Source: Filobasidium wieringae
Lineage: Eukaryota > Basidiomycota > Tremellomycetes > Filobasidiales > Filobasidiaceae
Assembly: GCA_001600055.1 (NCBI GenBank)
Contig: BCIV01000013.1
Location: forward strand, 678,299 to 742,298
Direction: 5' to 3'
DNA length: 64,000 nt
A program made the translations under genes and the position numbers. Below, in pieces: positions 20,701 to 32,655 of the stretch; position 1 is the stretch's first letter, and each line of letters starts with the position of its first letter. The notes beneath the pieces are model-generated. The model was not told the DNA's origin. It worked only from the letters and a program-made list of their open reading frames with translations, and did not search any database.

Positions 20701-21770
20701 AGGAGGTAGCGCTAATGTGATTCCAATCAGGTCGCGATGCCTACCATCGAGCTGCTTGCATCTCAAGCGGATGAGTTGACTATCCCGCTCAGCCAGATGG
20801 CGCTGCTTCTGGTTGACTGGACAGATCCAAGCAAAGCTGTGTAAGTAATGATTGGGCTTGGTGGCGAAGAATTTCAAGCTGATCCCAAAGAGTCTACCTC
20901 TATCAGCGAAAGAGAGGGTGCGATATCAGATGAGAAGATCCACTTCTATCTGGCACAAGACTTACTCCAGCTAGTCGCCCAACGAGGCAACCGTGAGCTT
21001 GCTATCGATGTTTCGCGTTCGATTCGGCATGAACACTGACCTAAACTTCAAATTCTAGGTGAATTACGGAAGACTGTCGTAGCTTTGTTGTCCAAGCTTT
21101 ACCTACCCGATCAAGTGGACGAACTTCAAGTGAAGGGTATGGTTCTGCTCATTCGCAATATCGCCGAGGTTCGTATGGCCGTCTCTCGCTAGAAAGGATG
21201 ATGTCGCTTATACTCCTCGATGCAGCGCCGCCCACTACAAGACGCTGCTTCCCGAAACTCTCTTGGTCGGTTCGAGAAATCTTTGCTCAAGCGTTACCCT
21301 GAGCAAGTGGAAAACATCGATGAGGAGGCGTTGAGGGACGCTGAGGGTTTGGCCCCTATCTGGTCGGCTATCGACGCCTTGTGAGCCTGAGCTGGGCGAC
21401 ATGAGTAGTTCGAACACGAGACTTACGATTCGCTTGTCGTACATAGGAGCGATGTGAACGACGACGACGAAACTGCTTCGCAGGCACCTACGTGAGTATG
21501 ACTGTGTCCCCTAAAATCATTTCTGACTGACATGCTGTCCTTCACAGTGAAACAAGAGCACCAGCCAGAAAGACCGGTCGATCTAAGAAACCCGCTTCTT
21601 CCGATGAAGACAGCGATTCAGAAGAGCTGGATATGATTGAAAGCGAAGTTCCCGCTGCCCCTTCTCGACGGAACCCCGAGCGCAAGTCTGTCAGGAGAAA
21701 GCAGGTTGTCGAGGACGAGGAGAGTGAGGCAGAGAGCGAAGAGGCGGGAGAAAGCGAGGAGGACGAGTAA
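17782..21770 (+). CDS. YCG1: Condensin subunit 3 (Ycg1/Cnd3/NCAPG), HEAT-repeat protein
   Basis: Multi-exon gene of over ten exons, from ATG 17782 to TAA 21768-21770. The N-terminus gives IFAQAQHNISNHRKNVVALR; exon 2 gives VRYRIVQILTTLLSSLGEID and RAHDKEPAIRVQAVLGLAKL, the HEAT repeats typical of the condensin kleisin-binding subunit. Then come FDPAAEVRRAALYNLPL, RDIDPVLRKSLYTTVLGSKA and LTIHQREGLIKNGLGDRETG. Later exons include LSYFFPVYCYSSPLNQRRMQ and an acidic tail (EDSDSEELDMIESEVP ... ESEEAGESEEDE). Ycg1/NCAPG binds DNA together with the kleisin in the condensin complex during chromosome compaction. I did not fix each intron border; conserved coding blocks with GT..AG gaps of ~50-70 nt cover the whole span. 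The next upstream gene (epimerase) ends about 230 nt away. Confidence 0.9.
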
Positions 21771-23498
21771 GCGGTAAAAAGCAGAGACGACAGTATGTAC
21801 TTGTATGACGTGCTCGATGGATTGTGGTTGTATACCAAATGATAGGACAGCTCATCGATATATAAAAGTCGGTGAATATCAGTGGTTCGACATGTGCCAG
21901 AATCGCCCCGTTCGTAATTTCGTATGGCGTTTGTTACGCCAGATGTTTCACACAAGAATTCTAAGGTTAGAACAGCTACCAATGTGGTTCTACTTTACAC
22001 CTTACTTGCTGCTTTCCCTACTGTCAATGGTCTAACATGTGAGATGTATGCTGGACTGTTTAGATGCATTTGGCCAATCTTTTGGTGCGCAGGAAAGAGT
22101 GTTCAGTAAGCTTCAAATCCACTTGTTGATGATTGAGCCAAGGTGAGCGACCCACAATTGGTTAGTTCGTCTGGCTCCCCTCCCCCCCTCCTACTTGGGC
22201 CTTAAGAACAAGCAATGGTAGAAAGTTGTGACTCTCTCCACGATCATCGGTGCAGTTATGACGCTGGCGGAGATTCATCCAAGCGCGATGGATCCCATTC
22301 AAATTGGTGATACAAGTAGTGATCGTCTTAATAAAACATCTCGAGCCTCCTTATGATGGCCCTTATCAGTTCGTTTGCTGATCTGACTGAATCCCGATGG
22401 GCATGAAATGACTACGATACTTGGGTAGATAAGCACGATTCTGCTGAAGCGCGTGGCGCTATGTGCAGGATGAAGCGACGATGGTCGTTCGGTCTGGGCA
22501 GAATCGCGAGCTAGAGCATGATCGGATGGTCATGTAGTGTGAGCGTCCATTTTTATGTCATGGCTACCCCGTTGGTGTACCTTGGTCGTGCACATCTGGT
22601 CTGCTGTTTCCCAGCCTATGGCACTGACCACATCGAAACGAGGCCGAACGTTTTGAGTGACTTAAGACCTTGGTTATCTGATCAAAATAGACGCAATCTG
22701 TCGTTCTCCCAGTGCTTTTCACCTCGATCTTACATCTGCCACCGAAGAACGAATCGCCCAAAACGACCGCGTTTCGAATCCTGGGCTGCTTCCAAAGCTT
22801 GATCGTGTTGAATCTGTCATTATCGTTATCTAAGATATATGAAACACCTGATCCATTACATGAACTGATGATACGTATTTGGCGGTGTGTCAAACACCTC
22901 AAAGAACACGGGCGAGAGTCATGAATCATTGGATAGCTTGATTTTTTGGGACGATGGACGATAGTCCAAATCATCTCTTCATCGGGAAAGCCTGCCATCT
23001 CGACGCCGTCGTCACACCCACCAAGGTCAATCTCGTACCAAAGATGATGACGAGCATGAAATGACGTTCCAACTCATCTGCTGAGATGAGATGGTTTGAG
23101 CTATAGAGACGCTACAAACAAAAACTAGTCCTGGATTTGCATTCGGTATGCCATCTCTTTAAGTATCCCTGACTTCGAGACGCGAACGAACGTCATCGAG
23201 CCCAGCCCATCTTCGATCGCGACCGAGAAGTCCCGAAAGGTAGGGACATATTACACAGGAGATATTTTGCCATGCAACGACGGCCAGTGCAATCTCCCCA
23301 AGCCTTTGTCGAGATGGTTTATCTATCAATCAAGGTGGCGAGTGACTGGCGCTACGAGCTTCCTTACGTAAGCGGGGAAGAAAGTTGAGTTTTGCATCCG
23401 AAAAGAGCATCCTCATAGCTTCAACTTTATGATATGTCAACCTCGAAATGTGGAATTCTGTTCGATGGACAAGCAGTTGTCACCTCGTTATCAGTAAT
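21771..23498. other. Intergenic, 1.7 kb, nothing recognised
   Basis: Only short ORFs of random composition in all frames, none with codon bias or domain resemblance. The last ~300 bp would hold the promoter of the Sgd1-type gene. No tRNA-like cloverleaf or simple repeat was noticed. Confidence 0.5.
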
Positions 23499-26400
23499 AT
23501 GCCTGCTTATAGACAGAAAAACTCTAGGGGAGGAGGTATTCGTGGCGGAAGAGGTGGAAGAGGCAGGCCAGGACAGCAATCGAGAGGTGGACCCAGATTG
23601 CCATCTGCTTTGAACGACGAGTTAGGGTTACCTTCGCAAAAGAAGAGTAAGCATAATTTCGACGTCTATGTTAGCTCTTCTGATATCTCTTTCTGCATAC
23701 ATAGAGGAATACGGTAAATCTGACTATAAAACTAAAGAGGATGCGCCTTTCAGGAAGAACGCAGGATTCCGTAGCAACCGACCAGAAGAGGCAAGACCTA
23801 CTCCTACATCATTCCGATCCAAACCCCTAGTCGAGGAAAAACTTACTAAAAGAAAACGAAACGAGTCCGAAGAACCTGAAGATAAACCCGTCAAGAAGCC
23901 CAGTACATCGAATGTCTTGGTGACCAGCGAACCGACCTATATCAGAAGCGAAGGTGAACGGAGAAAGATCGATAAAGGTACTTCTACTGCGCTTTCAAGG
24001 ATGTTAGCCAAGCAGAAGGGACGATCGAGAGGTAGAGACGAGGAAGAAGAGTCTGATCTCGAAGAAGAGGAAGAGGGACCTTCAAGTAAAGCGGGATCTT
24101 CATCCTCTAAACTGAAAGCAAAGGACGAAACTCCCCTTGATCCAAGTATCATGAACTCTGCCTTTTCGGGACGAGGGAAGAAGGCGGAGAAGGACGAGGA
24201 GCAGGAGATCGCCTGGCTTGAGTGGAAGTTGGGCGGGAAGGGAAAGAAACCCAAGAAGAGTGTGGAGGAAGACGACGAGTTCGAGGACGATGGGTTGGAC
24301 GGTTAGTCTTTTGCTCTCCACCTCTTAATAACCACAATAATTGACTGGGGAACTGTTTGCAGATCTGCTCAACTTCGCGGACGAAGTGGCTTATGGCAAA
24401 TCTTCCAAGTCGAATAAAGGCAAAGAACCAGCTTCAGCTTTCGATTCGGAAGATGAAGCTATGGACTTCGGTAGTGATCTGGAAGACGATATGGACGAGG
24501 ATGCTTCTGGGTTCGAGACGGAAGAGGCAATGGACGATCTTGAGGAAGAGGAAATGGACGATCTTGAGGGAAAAGACGACTTGCAAAATTTCTATACGGA
24601 TGACGACGAAGAGGCAGATCTGGTGTTGAAATGGAATACCGAGATGAATGCTGCTCGACCGGAAGTCGAGTCGGTCGAACCAATGCAAAACCCTGCGACT
24701 ACCGTTGTAGCGCCTGTCTCTACGGGTAAATACATTCCGCCCAGCCTGCGAAAAGCCCAGCAAGTCGCCCAACCTGCCGCAGAGGGATCGACACCTAGTG
24801 TTGCACAGGGAGATGCAGCTCTTCCAAAAACCGATGCACAGGTCAAGTTGGAGAGGAAGATCAAGGGATTGTTGAACAAACTGAGTGAGGCGAATATCGA
24901 GTCGATCTTGGCGGACGTTGAGGGGCTTTATCGGGAGTCCAGTCGACATGGTGAGTCGATGAGATGAAGGGTAAGTTAAATACATACGGTACTGACATGA
25001 TGGTATATGGGCAGACGTGACGGCTACATTGACGGATATGATCATCAACACGATCTCTGACCGAGCCAACTTGCTCGACTCGTTTGTCATCTTGTATGCT
25101 ACTTTTGTCTCGGCACTTTACAAGATCAAAGGAGCAGATCTTGGTGAGTGCAGGCGAGTCTCAGAGCACAGGCAATCTGCTTAAACTGTTCGTTCTGTCT
25201 TAGGTGGACACTTCTTGCAAACCGCCATCACTCGGTATACGACCACTCTGGCTGCCGCTCAATCGCATTCCGCCACGCCACTGAACGGGGATATCGAGGA
25301 CCCGGGGAAACAACCGCTGAACATCTTGACGCTCGTCTCGGAGCTTTACAATTTCCAGGTCGTCGGGTGTTTGTTGATATACGATCTCGTCAAGGGATTC
25401 ATCGAGGATCTGGGTACTTCAGGATTCAAGGGGGAGTTTGCTGTGGAAGGGGTTTTGAGGGTTTTGCGATGTGAGTCTTCGTGGAGATTGAGGTTTTTGG
25501 GACGAGGTTGACCTGGTTTTCGTTTTTCTTCTCAGGCTCGGGACAACAGTTGAGAGCGGATGATCCTACCGCTCTAAAAGATATCGTCAATCTCGTCCAG
25601 ACCAAAACTTCGGGGCAAGATTCGAATTTGAGGTGATTCGCTGGTCTATGTACGACTTTACCGACATGAACTGACCAATCCCCCCTACGCCCTTCACCTT
25701 TAGCGCCCGAGGGAAATTCATGGTCGAGACCCTTACGAATGTGAAGAATAACAAGCTGAAGAACTTGCCTGGTGGGCAAGGGCAGGTTGCGGCGGAGACG
25801 ACGACCAAGATGAAAAAGTTCCTCGGTGGGTTGGGAAAGAAACGACACGGTACGTTCCTTCCGCTTCGTGAGGTGCTGAACTCCACTCGACGTGCGAAGC
25901 TCACGGTCTGATCCCTGTTTACGTTCAAAAGTCCTGGCGCATGAACCTCTGCGCGTGACGTTGGCTGATATCCAGACGGCTTCCACTCGAGGTAAATGGT
26001 GGATCGTAGGTGCGGCCTGGTCCGGTGATCCGGTGCGGGAACGAGAGAGAGCTCGTCAGGCCGCCTTGGAAGCGCAAGGTTCTGAACGCAAGACGATCGA
26101 TCGGTCCGTCCTGGACGTTCTCGGCGGGGNGGNGGGGGAGGATGAGACGGACCTGATCGGGCTGGGGGTGGGGAAGGAGGAGGAACTTTTGAGGTTGGCT
26201 AGGAGACAGGGGATGAATACTGATGTGAGGAGACAGGTGTTTATGGTCATGATGACCAGCGATGTGAGTCTGCGTGGGGTGCGGGATGTGCGTACGATGC
26301 GAGGGGGGACTGATCGATCTGAGAGGGACTTCTAGGACTACACGCATGCGTGTGATCGACTGGCCGGGTTGAAATTCAGTGAAGTCCAACAACGAGAATT

Positions 26401-27261
26401 CGTCCGGGTCGCTCTCCATTGTCTGGCCATCGTACGTCCTCTCAACCGAAACTGATGACGAGATCCGAAACTGACTCTTGGGTCCACGATTCGATTGGAT
26501 CTGATTAGGAACCACCTTTCAACCCGTACTACGCTCTGATACTGTCGCACCTAACCTCGACCTCTTACTCGCATCGATTTACGTTGCAATACGCGCTCTG
26601 GGATTTCCTGCGTGATTTGGGGCAGGATGAGGTCGGGGGTGAGGGGACGAGGGGGGATGTGAGGGGGACGAGTACGTTCGGGGCCGAGCTGAGCGGGGGT
26701 GGAAAGAGGGGGGAGGGGGAGGGTAGAGTGGGGAGGGTGGGGATGGGTTTGGGTTGGGTGGTTAGTCAGGGTGGGATCGATCTGACCGTCTTCAAGGTGA
26801 GTCTACGGAGGTGGATGATCTTGACCGAGTGGGAATGCTGATAGGCGAGTTCGGGTCCGATGGGACGACGATAGCCGGTGGATTTCACCTCCCTCCAACC
26901 GAACTCGATCTTGTTCTTCCAATACGTATTCACCCACCTCGTCCTCTCCCTGCACACCCGATCCCCCTCCTTTCAACTGTCGAGGAAACAACTCCGAAAC
27001 CCCGAGGCGCACTCGTTGACGGAGGATACGGGGGAGACGATCCAGGCGATCTTCGTCAAGACGATCTCGGCGGGGGGGATGGAGTTGGCCCAGGGGGTGA
27101 GGTACTTTCTGACCCGGGTCATGGGGATCAAACAGACGGGGAAGGGGGGGAAGAGGTTCGGTTTGGTTCTCGATACGGTAGGGGTGAGGGATGAGCGGAT
27201 GAGGGGGGTGGTTTGGGACGGTCTACGATGTGCCGAGGAGGTTTTAGGGAAGATGATGTGA
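23499..27261 (+). CDS. SGD1: Sgd1/NOM1-type nucleolar MIF4G-MA3 protein
   Basis: Multi-exon gene from ATG 23499 (start PAYRQKNSRGGG, an RG-rich stretch) to TGA 27259-27261. Order: RG-rich N-terminus with RLPSALNDELGLPSQKK; a long acidic/basic disordered part; GKYIPPSLRKAQ just before the MIF4G domain (VKLERKIKGLLNKLSEANIE, FVILYATFVSALYKIKGAD); an MA3-type region (RQVFMVMMTSDDYTHACDRL, LQYALWDFLRDLG); and the end FGLVLDTVGVRDERMRGV. The family works in 40S ribosome subunit maturation in the nucleolus, with human NOM1 also binding PP1. Exons after the first two are joined by canonical ~50-80 nt introns. Two ambiguous bases at 26130 and 26133 lie in a G-run and leave two residues unreadable. 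A G-rich repeat-like stretch (26630-26760) encodes a Gly-rich insert. Confidence 0.9.
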
Positions 27262-28029
27262 CCCGTCCGTCTCTCCTCGTGTGTACAGCGTAGGGTAGAT
27301 GGAATGTCATTGAACCATGGCCGTGTCACGTGATCAGACCTTGGTGTGCGGGGAAATGGAACGGACGAGTACGGCCGTCGAGAGGGCGGGGACCGGACCG
27401 GGATCTGATTACGGGGTCTCCGCCTGGGTTCGCTTGTTGTGGTCGCCGCTGGGCGGGAGAGTACTTAGAGCGTTGGCCGTTGGGTGCAGTGCAGCGAGGT
27501 GCGATCGGGAGATCAGACCTGTTGTATTCCTCGTTAATTGCTAGTTCGTAGTGTATCCACCTTGGGATATACTGGCTGGTACACTCGACCATTTGACTGT
27601 TATCGACAACTGCAAGTAAGAGAGGAAACGAGCTACTGAACGTGAGTCTGGTCGAGTGGTCTTTGTAGCGTGGACTGGTCACTGATCTCTGCTGAGCCTG
27701 TTCATGTCCTTGTCCTGCCATGTTCTACCGACCCTGGCTACCTTCACTCTGATCACTCTGCCCACTGTGCACTGCCTACGCCCTACCACCGTCTACCAAC
27801 CACACTCGCCGCGCTCGCTGATTTGCTCGCTACGAATCGTTTCCCCACACCACGTGACCTGTGACCTGTGTCCTGTGACCATCTCCCTCGTTTGCATCCG
27901 CGCTCACTCACCTCGCACCTGCACTTTCCCTCGAACCGGATTCGCTCGTTTTCACTTTCGACTCGACACGTCGATTCTCCTCACAGCACAGCACATCGTC
28001 ACCACATCGCATCACCACCTCACCACATC
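27262..28029. other. Promoter/leader region of acetyl-CoA synthetase
   Basis: About 770 bp without a credible gene. The right half is CA/CT-rich (ACCACATCG, CACCACCTC repeats), as expected for a pyrimidine-rich leader just before ATG 28030. CACGTG occurs at 27325 and 27851. Confidence 0.5.
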
Positions 28030-30844
28030 ATGCCAGACGATACCACCACCACCACCACGGAAGCACCCCCTCACCACACATACGATGGACAGGACGAGGA
28101 CCACGTTCCCGTATTCCCCGTCCCCGAACGTAACCTCGGTAAAGACGGTTACCCCGCTCCTTTCATCTCTGGCGGACTGGACGAGTATAAGAAACAGTGG
28201 GCCGAGAGCGTGGGTGAGCAGGGGGATGATTGGTGGAGAAAGGTGCGTTCCCGGGGAGAGGTCCCCCCCTGATCCGTGTGTGTGCTCGCCGTGGAGACTA
28301 ATGGGTGATGCGGTTGAATTGACGTGCGGACGGACAGGCGGCAGAGGAAAACCTCTACTGGCATAGACCTTTCAAGACGGTCCGTTCGGGCGGGTTCGAA
28401 CATGGTGATACTCAATGGTTGTACGTCCCCCCGTCCTCTCCTTCCGCTCCTCCCCTCCCGATCTCACTCCCCCCTCTCCCCCTGCGCAACAGCCCCGAAG
28501 GAGGAATAAACGTCTCCTACAACTGTCTCGATCGTCACGCCTACGCCAACCCGAACAAGACCGCCATCCTGTACGAAGCGGACGAACCGTCCCATTCCCG
28601 TGAAATCAGCTATGCCGAGTTGCTCAGGGAGACTTGCAAGGTCGCCAACGTGCTGAGGAGTTGGGGCGTCAAGAAGGGGGACGCGGTCAGTATTTACTTG
28701 CCGATGACTTGGTACGTCCGTCGGGTCTGGCTTTTATTGGAGATGATGCAGCGGGGGAATCGGGTTTCTGATCGACACTTTCACTTTTCACACCTTGGCT
28801 CCTTTTTGCCCACTTTTTTCTTTTGCTGGGAACGTACTCTCGTCCTCACGCTCACGCTCACAGGCAAGCGGCGGCGGCTTTCTTGGCTTGTGCTAGGATC
28901 GGAGCGGTCCATTCCACCGTCTTCGCTGGGTTCTCGGCAGAATCCCTTCGAGATCGAGTACAGGATTGTGAATGTCGAGTGGTCATCACTTCCGAGTGAG
29001 TCGAGTCGTCCACAAGTACCGAGGCACCTGCGGTTTACTAACGTCTCTCCGTTCTCGTTCTCGTTCTCGTTCCCGTTCACGCTCCCTCGACCCCTGATAG
29101 CGAGGGCAAGAGAGGGGGGAAATCCATCGCGACGAAAGCCATAGTCGATGCCGCCCTTAAAGAATGTCCGCTCGTCGAAAAGGTCTTGGTGTTGGCCAGG
29201 ACGGGGGCGCAGGTGCCCATGCAGAAGGACAGGGACTTTTGGTGGCACGAGGAGATCGAGAGGGTCCCCGCTTATTGTTCCCCGGAGATCATGAATAGCG
29301 AGGATCCTTTGTTTATTCTTTATGTGAGTTGGATGCGCGAGAGCCGAGACATGAGGCTGAGTTATCATGCGATTCGCTCGACCTCGTAGACCTCGGGGTC
29401 GACGGGAAAACCAAAGGGTGTGGTCCATTGTAACGGTGGATACATCCTCGGCGCTCTCCTCACCGTCAAATACATCTTTGACGTTCATCCGGAAGACAAA
29501 TTCGCATGCATGGCGGACGTCGGTTGGATCACCGGACACACTTATATCGTCTACGGTCCCCTCGCTTTGGGAGTCACCACGACCTTTTTCGAGAGCACTC
29601 CCGTTTATCCTAATGCCAGTAGGTATTGGGATTTCGTGGATAAACACAAGATCACTCAGTTTTATACCGCTCCTACCGTGAGTCTCGGGGCGAGAGGGTC
29701 AGCCGCGTGAGGTGCTGACTTTTACAACGGACCTTTGTAGGCCATTCGTCTACTACGAAGACTAGGTGAAGACTATGTAAAGGACCACGACCTCTCTTCC
29801 CTTCGTGTCATCGGGTCCGTCGGGGAACCTATCAACCCAGAGGCATGGCATTGGTACAACGACAACGTCGGACGAGGAAAGGCTACCATCGTCGATACCT
29901 ACTGGATGACCGAGACAGGTTCCATCCACGTCACTCCCATCCCAGGCGTCACACCCACCAAACCCGGTTCCGCCACTTTTCCCTTTTTCGGAATCGACGT
30001 CGAGATCCTCGATCCTACCACTGGAAAGGTCATGGAGGGCGGGGACGTCGAGGGGGTCTTGGCCTGCAAGAAACCCTGGCCTTCACTCGCGAGGACGGTG
30101 TACAAGGATCACGCCAGGTACTTGGACACTTATATGAAACCTTACCCCGGCTATTTCTTCTACGGGGACGCCGCAGCTAGGGACAAGGATGGGTATATCT
30201 GGATCAAGGGCAGGGTCGACGATGTCATCAACGTCTCGGGTCATCGGATGAGTACCGCAGAGGTCGAGTCGGCGCTGTTGATGTTCAGCGGGGTCGCAGA
30301 GAATGCAGGTGAGCATGTGATCGGGGTCCGCTTCGATCTCGACATGCGTGTTGAACGAGCTCTTTCTCGTCGCCTTGCCAGTCGTCGGGACGGCGGATGA
30401 TCTCACCGGTCAGGCCGTTCACGCTTACGTCTGTATGAAGGAGGAGAGCGATTACAGCAAGGCTCCTGAAAAGGAGGCCGAATTGAAGAAGGCTCTCGGG
30501 ATTCAGGTCAGGAAGGTCATCGGACCTTTTGCGGCGCCCAAGAAGATCGTGAGTCGATTCGTCCTGCGGGTCGAGAGCGTGGTGACATTGGCTGATCGAG
30601 ATGGGCCGGACTCTTAGTACATCGTCAAGGACTTGCCAAAGACTCGATCGGGAAAGATTGTACGACGAGCTTTGAGGAAGATTGTAAGCGGACCGATCTA
30701 CCCGTATACACGTTCCTCGTTCTGACCCTCGCGCTTCGTACGATCATGCAGGCCTCTGGAGAGGGAGATCAACTCGGAGACCTTTCTACCATTAGCGATC
30801 CTTCCATCATCGACCACATCATGGAGGTCGTCAAGAAGGCCTGA
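28030..30844 (+). CDS. ACS1: Acetyl-CoA synthetase (AMP-forming)
   Basis: At least ten exons from ATG 28030 to TGA 30842-30844. It activates acetate to acetyl-CoA through an acetyl-adenylate (cytosolic/nuclear acetyl-CoA supply). Motifs: the ACAS N-terminal block with WWRK and [12 protein letters not shown]-loop-like [14 protein letters not shown] (joined across an intron at 29324-29390); [80 protein letters not shown]; and the C-terminal lysine motif TRSGKIVRR that is acetylated in this family. The motif usually written WWQTETGG reads YWMTETGS here: the tryptophan of the acetate pocket is kept, the following Gln is Met. The intron that splits the 28620-28870 region (SIYLPMTW to [22 protein letters not shown]) is long for this genome. 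Full length matches the family. Confidence 0.95.
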
Positions 30845-32655
30845 ACGTGAATTTACGTAACGGAAAGAGGAGAAACGCTGGGCTTGAATTGGAATCATTT
30901 TTGGGGGCTGACAAGAAGACGGATGCGGCGGAGAGACATGATCGCGGACAGTCTTCCTCGTTGTGTCATGTTCTGCGTTTTCGTTCGGTGCAATGTTGTA
31001 TTTACTATTCGAGGAGTGACTATTACAATGACAAGTGAACAGTAATCGACAAGCCGAGCGAGGACAGAGTCATGGGAATCGGACATGGACAACTCGTTGG
31101 GGCTGATGTCGTGGCTCCTACGATTGGATCATGACGACGAGCGAGCACTATATAGCGATGACTCACAGGTGCTACCCATTCCAAGCCCGAACTCGAGCCG
31201 TCGAAAGTGCGTGTCTCGACCGGAACTGCCGATACCGGCTCCACGTCAGGTACTGCTCGGAATGCAATACAGATCCCCTGATGATCTGCTAGGATCTAGG
31301 GTGGTTGAGGACGCAAGGCGGTGCACCACCTCGACGGGCGATCTGGGAGCTATGGCAGATGTCGCACTTCGGAAATGCCGCGCGCGGAATCATACCGACC
31401 AATGAGGGGAGTCGTATCGATTCATCGTACCTGTGATGCCCGGAGTTTCAGAACAGCTGAGCGCTATGGTGCTGCGGAACCGGTCGTCCCCCAATGAGAA
31501 CGATATGGGTCTGCCAATCTCTGAAGCAATTCGGCCGATATGAGTTCGATGGAAGAGCTGGCGATTGAATAGATTGCAGGGTTCGGTAGAATCGTGTTCC
31601 TACTCAGTTCCTGATCCATGATCTCTCTATCGGATATATCGAGGAGTCTATCGAGATGGAAGAAATCTGATTGAGGGATTCGACTCCCTGGCGAAAGTTA
31701 TTGATAGCGAAGAATGGACGGTTGTCGTGAGGAAGAACAAGATGGGTCGGAACAATAGATCGAGCATGATACACGACGCAGCCATTTCTTCCGCATCCAA
31801 TGGGAGCAACAGAGGTCGGTCGGTCAAGGTTGAGAGGTTATGTTCAAGGTTGCACTCGTTGGAATCGATCGGGGGGATAACGGCGAGGGTCACGCCAAAT
31901 GGAAAAGCTAAAAACTGCCCGATGTTTACCGGAAACGGAGATCGTCAGCTGTCCACAGCGGGAAAATGCAGCTGATGCCGGTCCCTGTTGATCGCGGCTT
32001 GCACAGGATGCGCCCGGCTGGGCAAAGGGCTTGAGCTGCGGAAGAGATCACGATACGGTGGTCTGTCGCCCTGAGCGCGTTTACATCCGCCCACCCTCAC
32101 AATGGCGCGCTGCCTCGTGCCGTAATCCAGAAAAGGTCGACGATGAAACCTTGTTGACCAATTTGTCAACGATTCGAGACAACGATTCAGGGGGCGTTTC
32201 TGAACGTTGAAGCCTCACCGTCAATCGTTTTACCGATGATGGCCTGGCGAATGTCGATCCCTCCACTCGCCGACGTTCTCGCTTCCCTTGTTCTTGCTCT
32301 TTCTTCCTCTTTGGAGCTCAGCGCCGGTTCGTTGCCACTCGCTGCTCACCAGTATATAGACAAACACTCCGCGAGAGGAATTCATTCCGCACTTGCCCTC
32401 TTCTCTAGATGTCAGTTTAACAAACCACGACTAGCTCACCACTTAGTCTCCCAAGGCAGGACCTTGCATACCTTCTCGACCGTTTCTCTAGACGCAGGAC
32501 GTCACCTTTAATCGAGTCGATCTCATAATCACGACTGGACGGATAACAGAGCATTTCGATTGCCAGGCGCATTCTAATCCTCTTCATCCAAACCCGCGCA
32601 GGTCGTCGTCTCATAAATCCCGGAAGGACCGTCTCTTCAATAACTATCACTCATA
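30845..32655. other. Intergenic, 1.8 kb, upstream of the WSC giant
   Basis: Contains an ORF at 31085-31405 and several shorter ones, none with recognisable features or clean splice structure. It probably holds the extended promoter and leader of the cell-wall gene at 32656. Nothing else seen. Confidence 0.5.

Noticed and set aside
22564..22998. 144-codon minus-strand ORF in the 1.7-kb spacer
   Set aside because: Random-looking composition, no domain, no splice or promoter support.
31085..31405. 106-codon plus ORF upstream of the WSC gene
   Set aside because: No conserved motif or intron structure; kept only as intergenic.
31660..31700. TTCGACT loop flanked by GGGA and CCCT, resembling a tRNA T-arm
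   Set aside because: The base before TTC is A, not the G53 of tRNAs, and no A-box or acceptor stem lies upstream.
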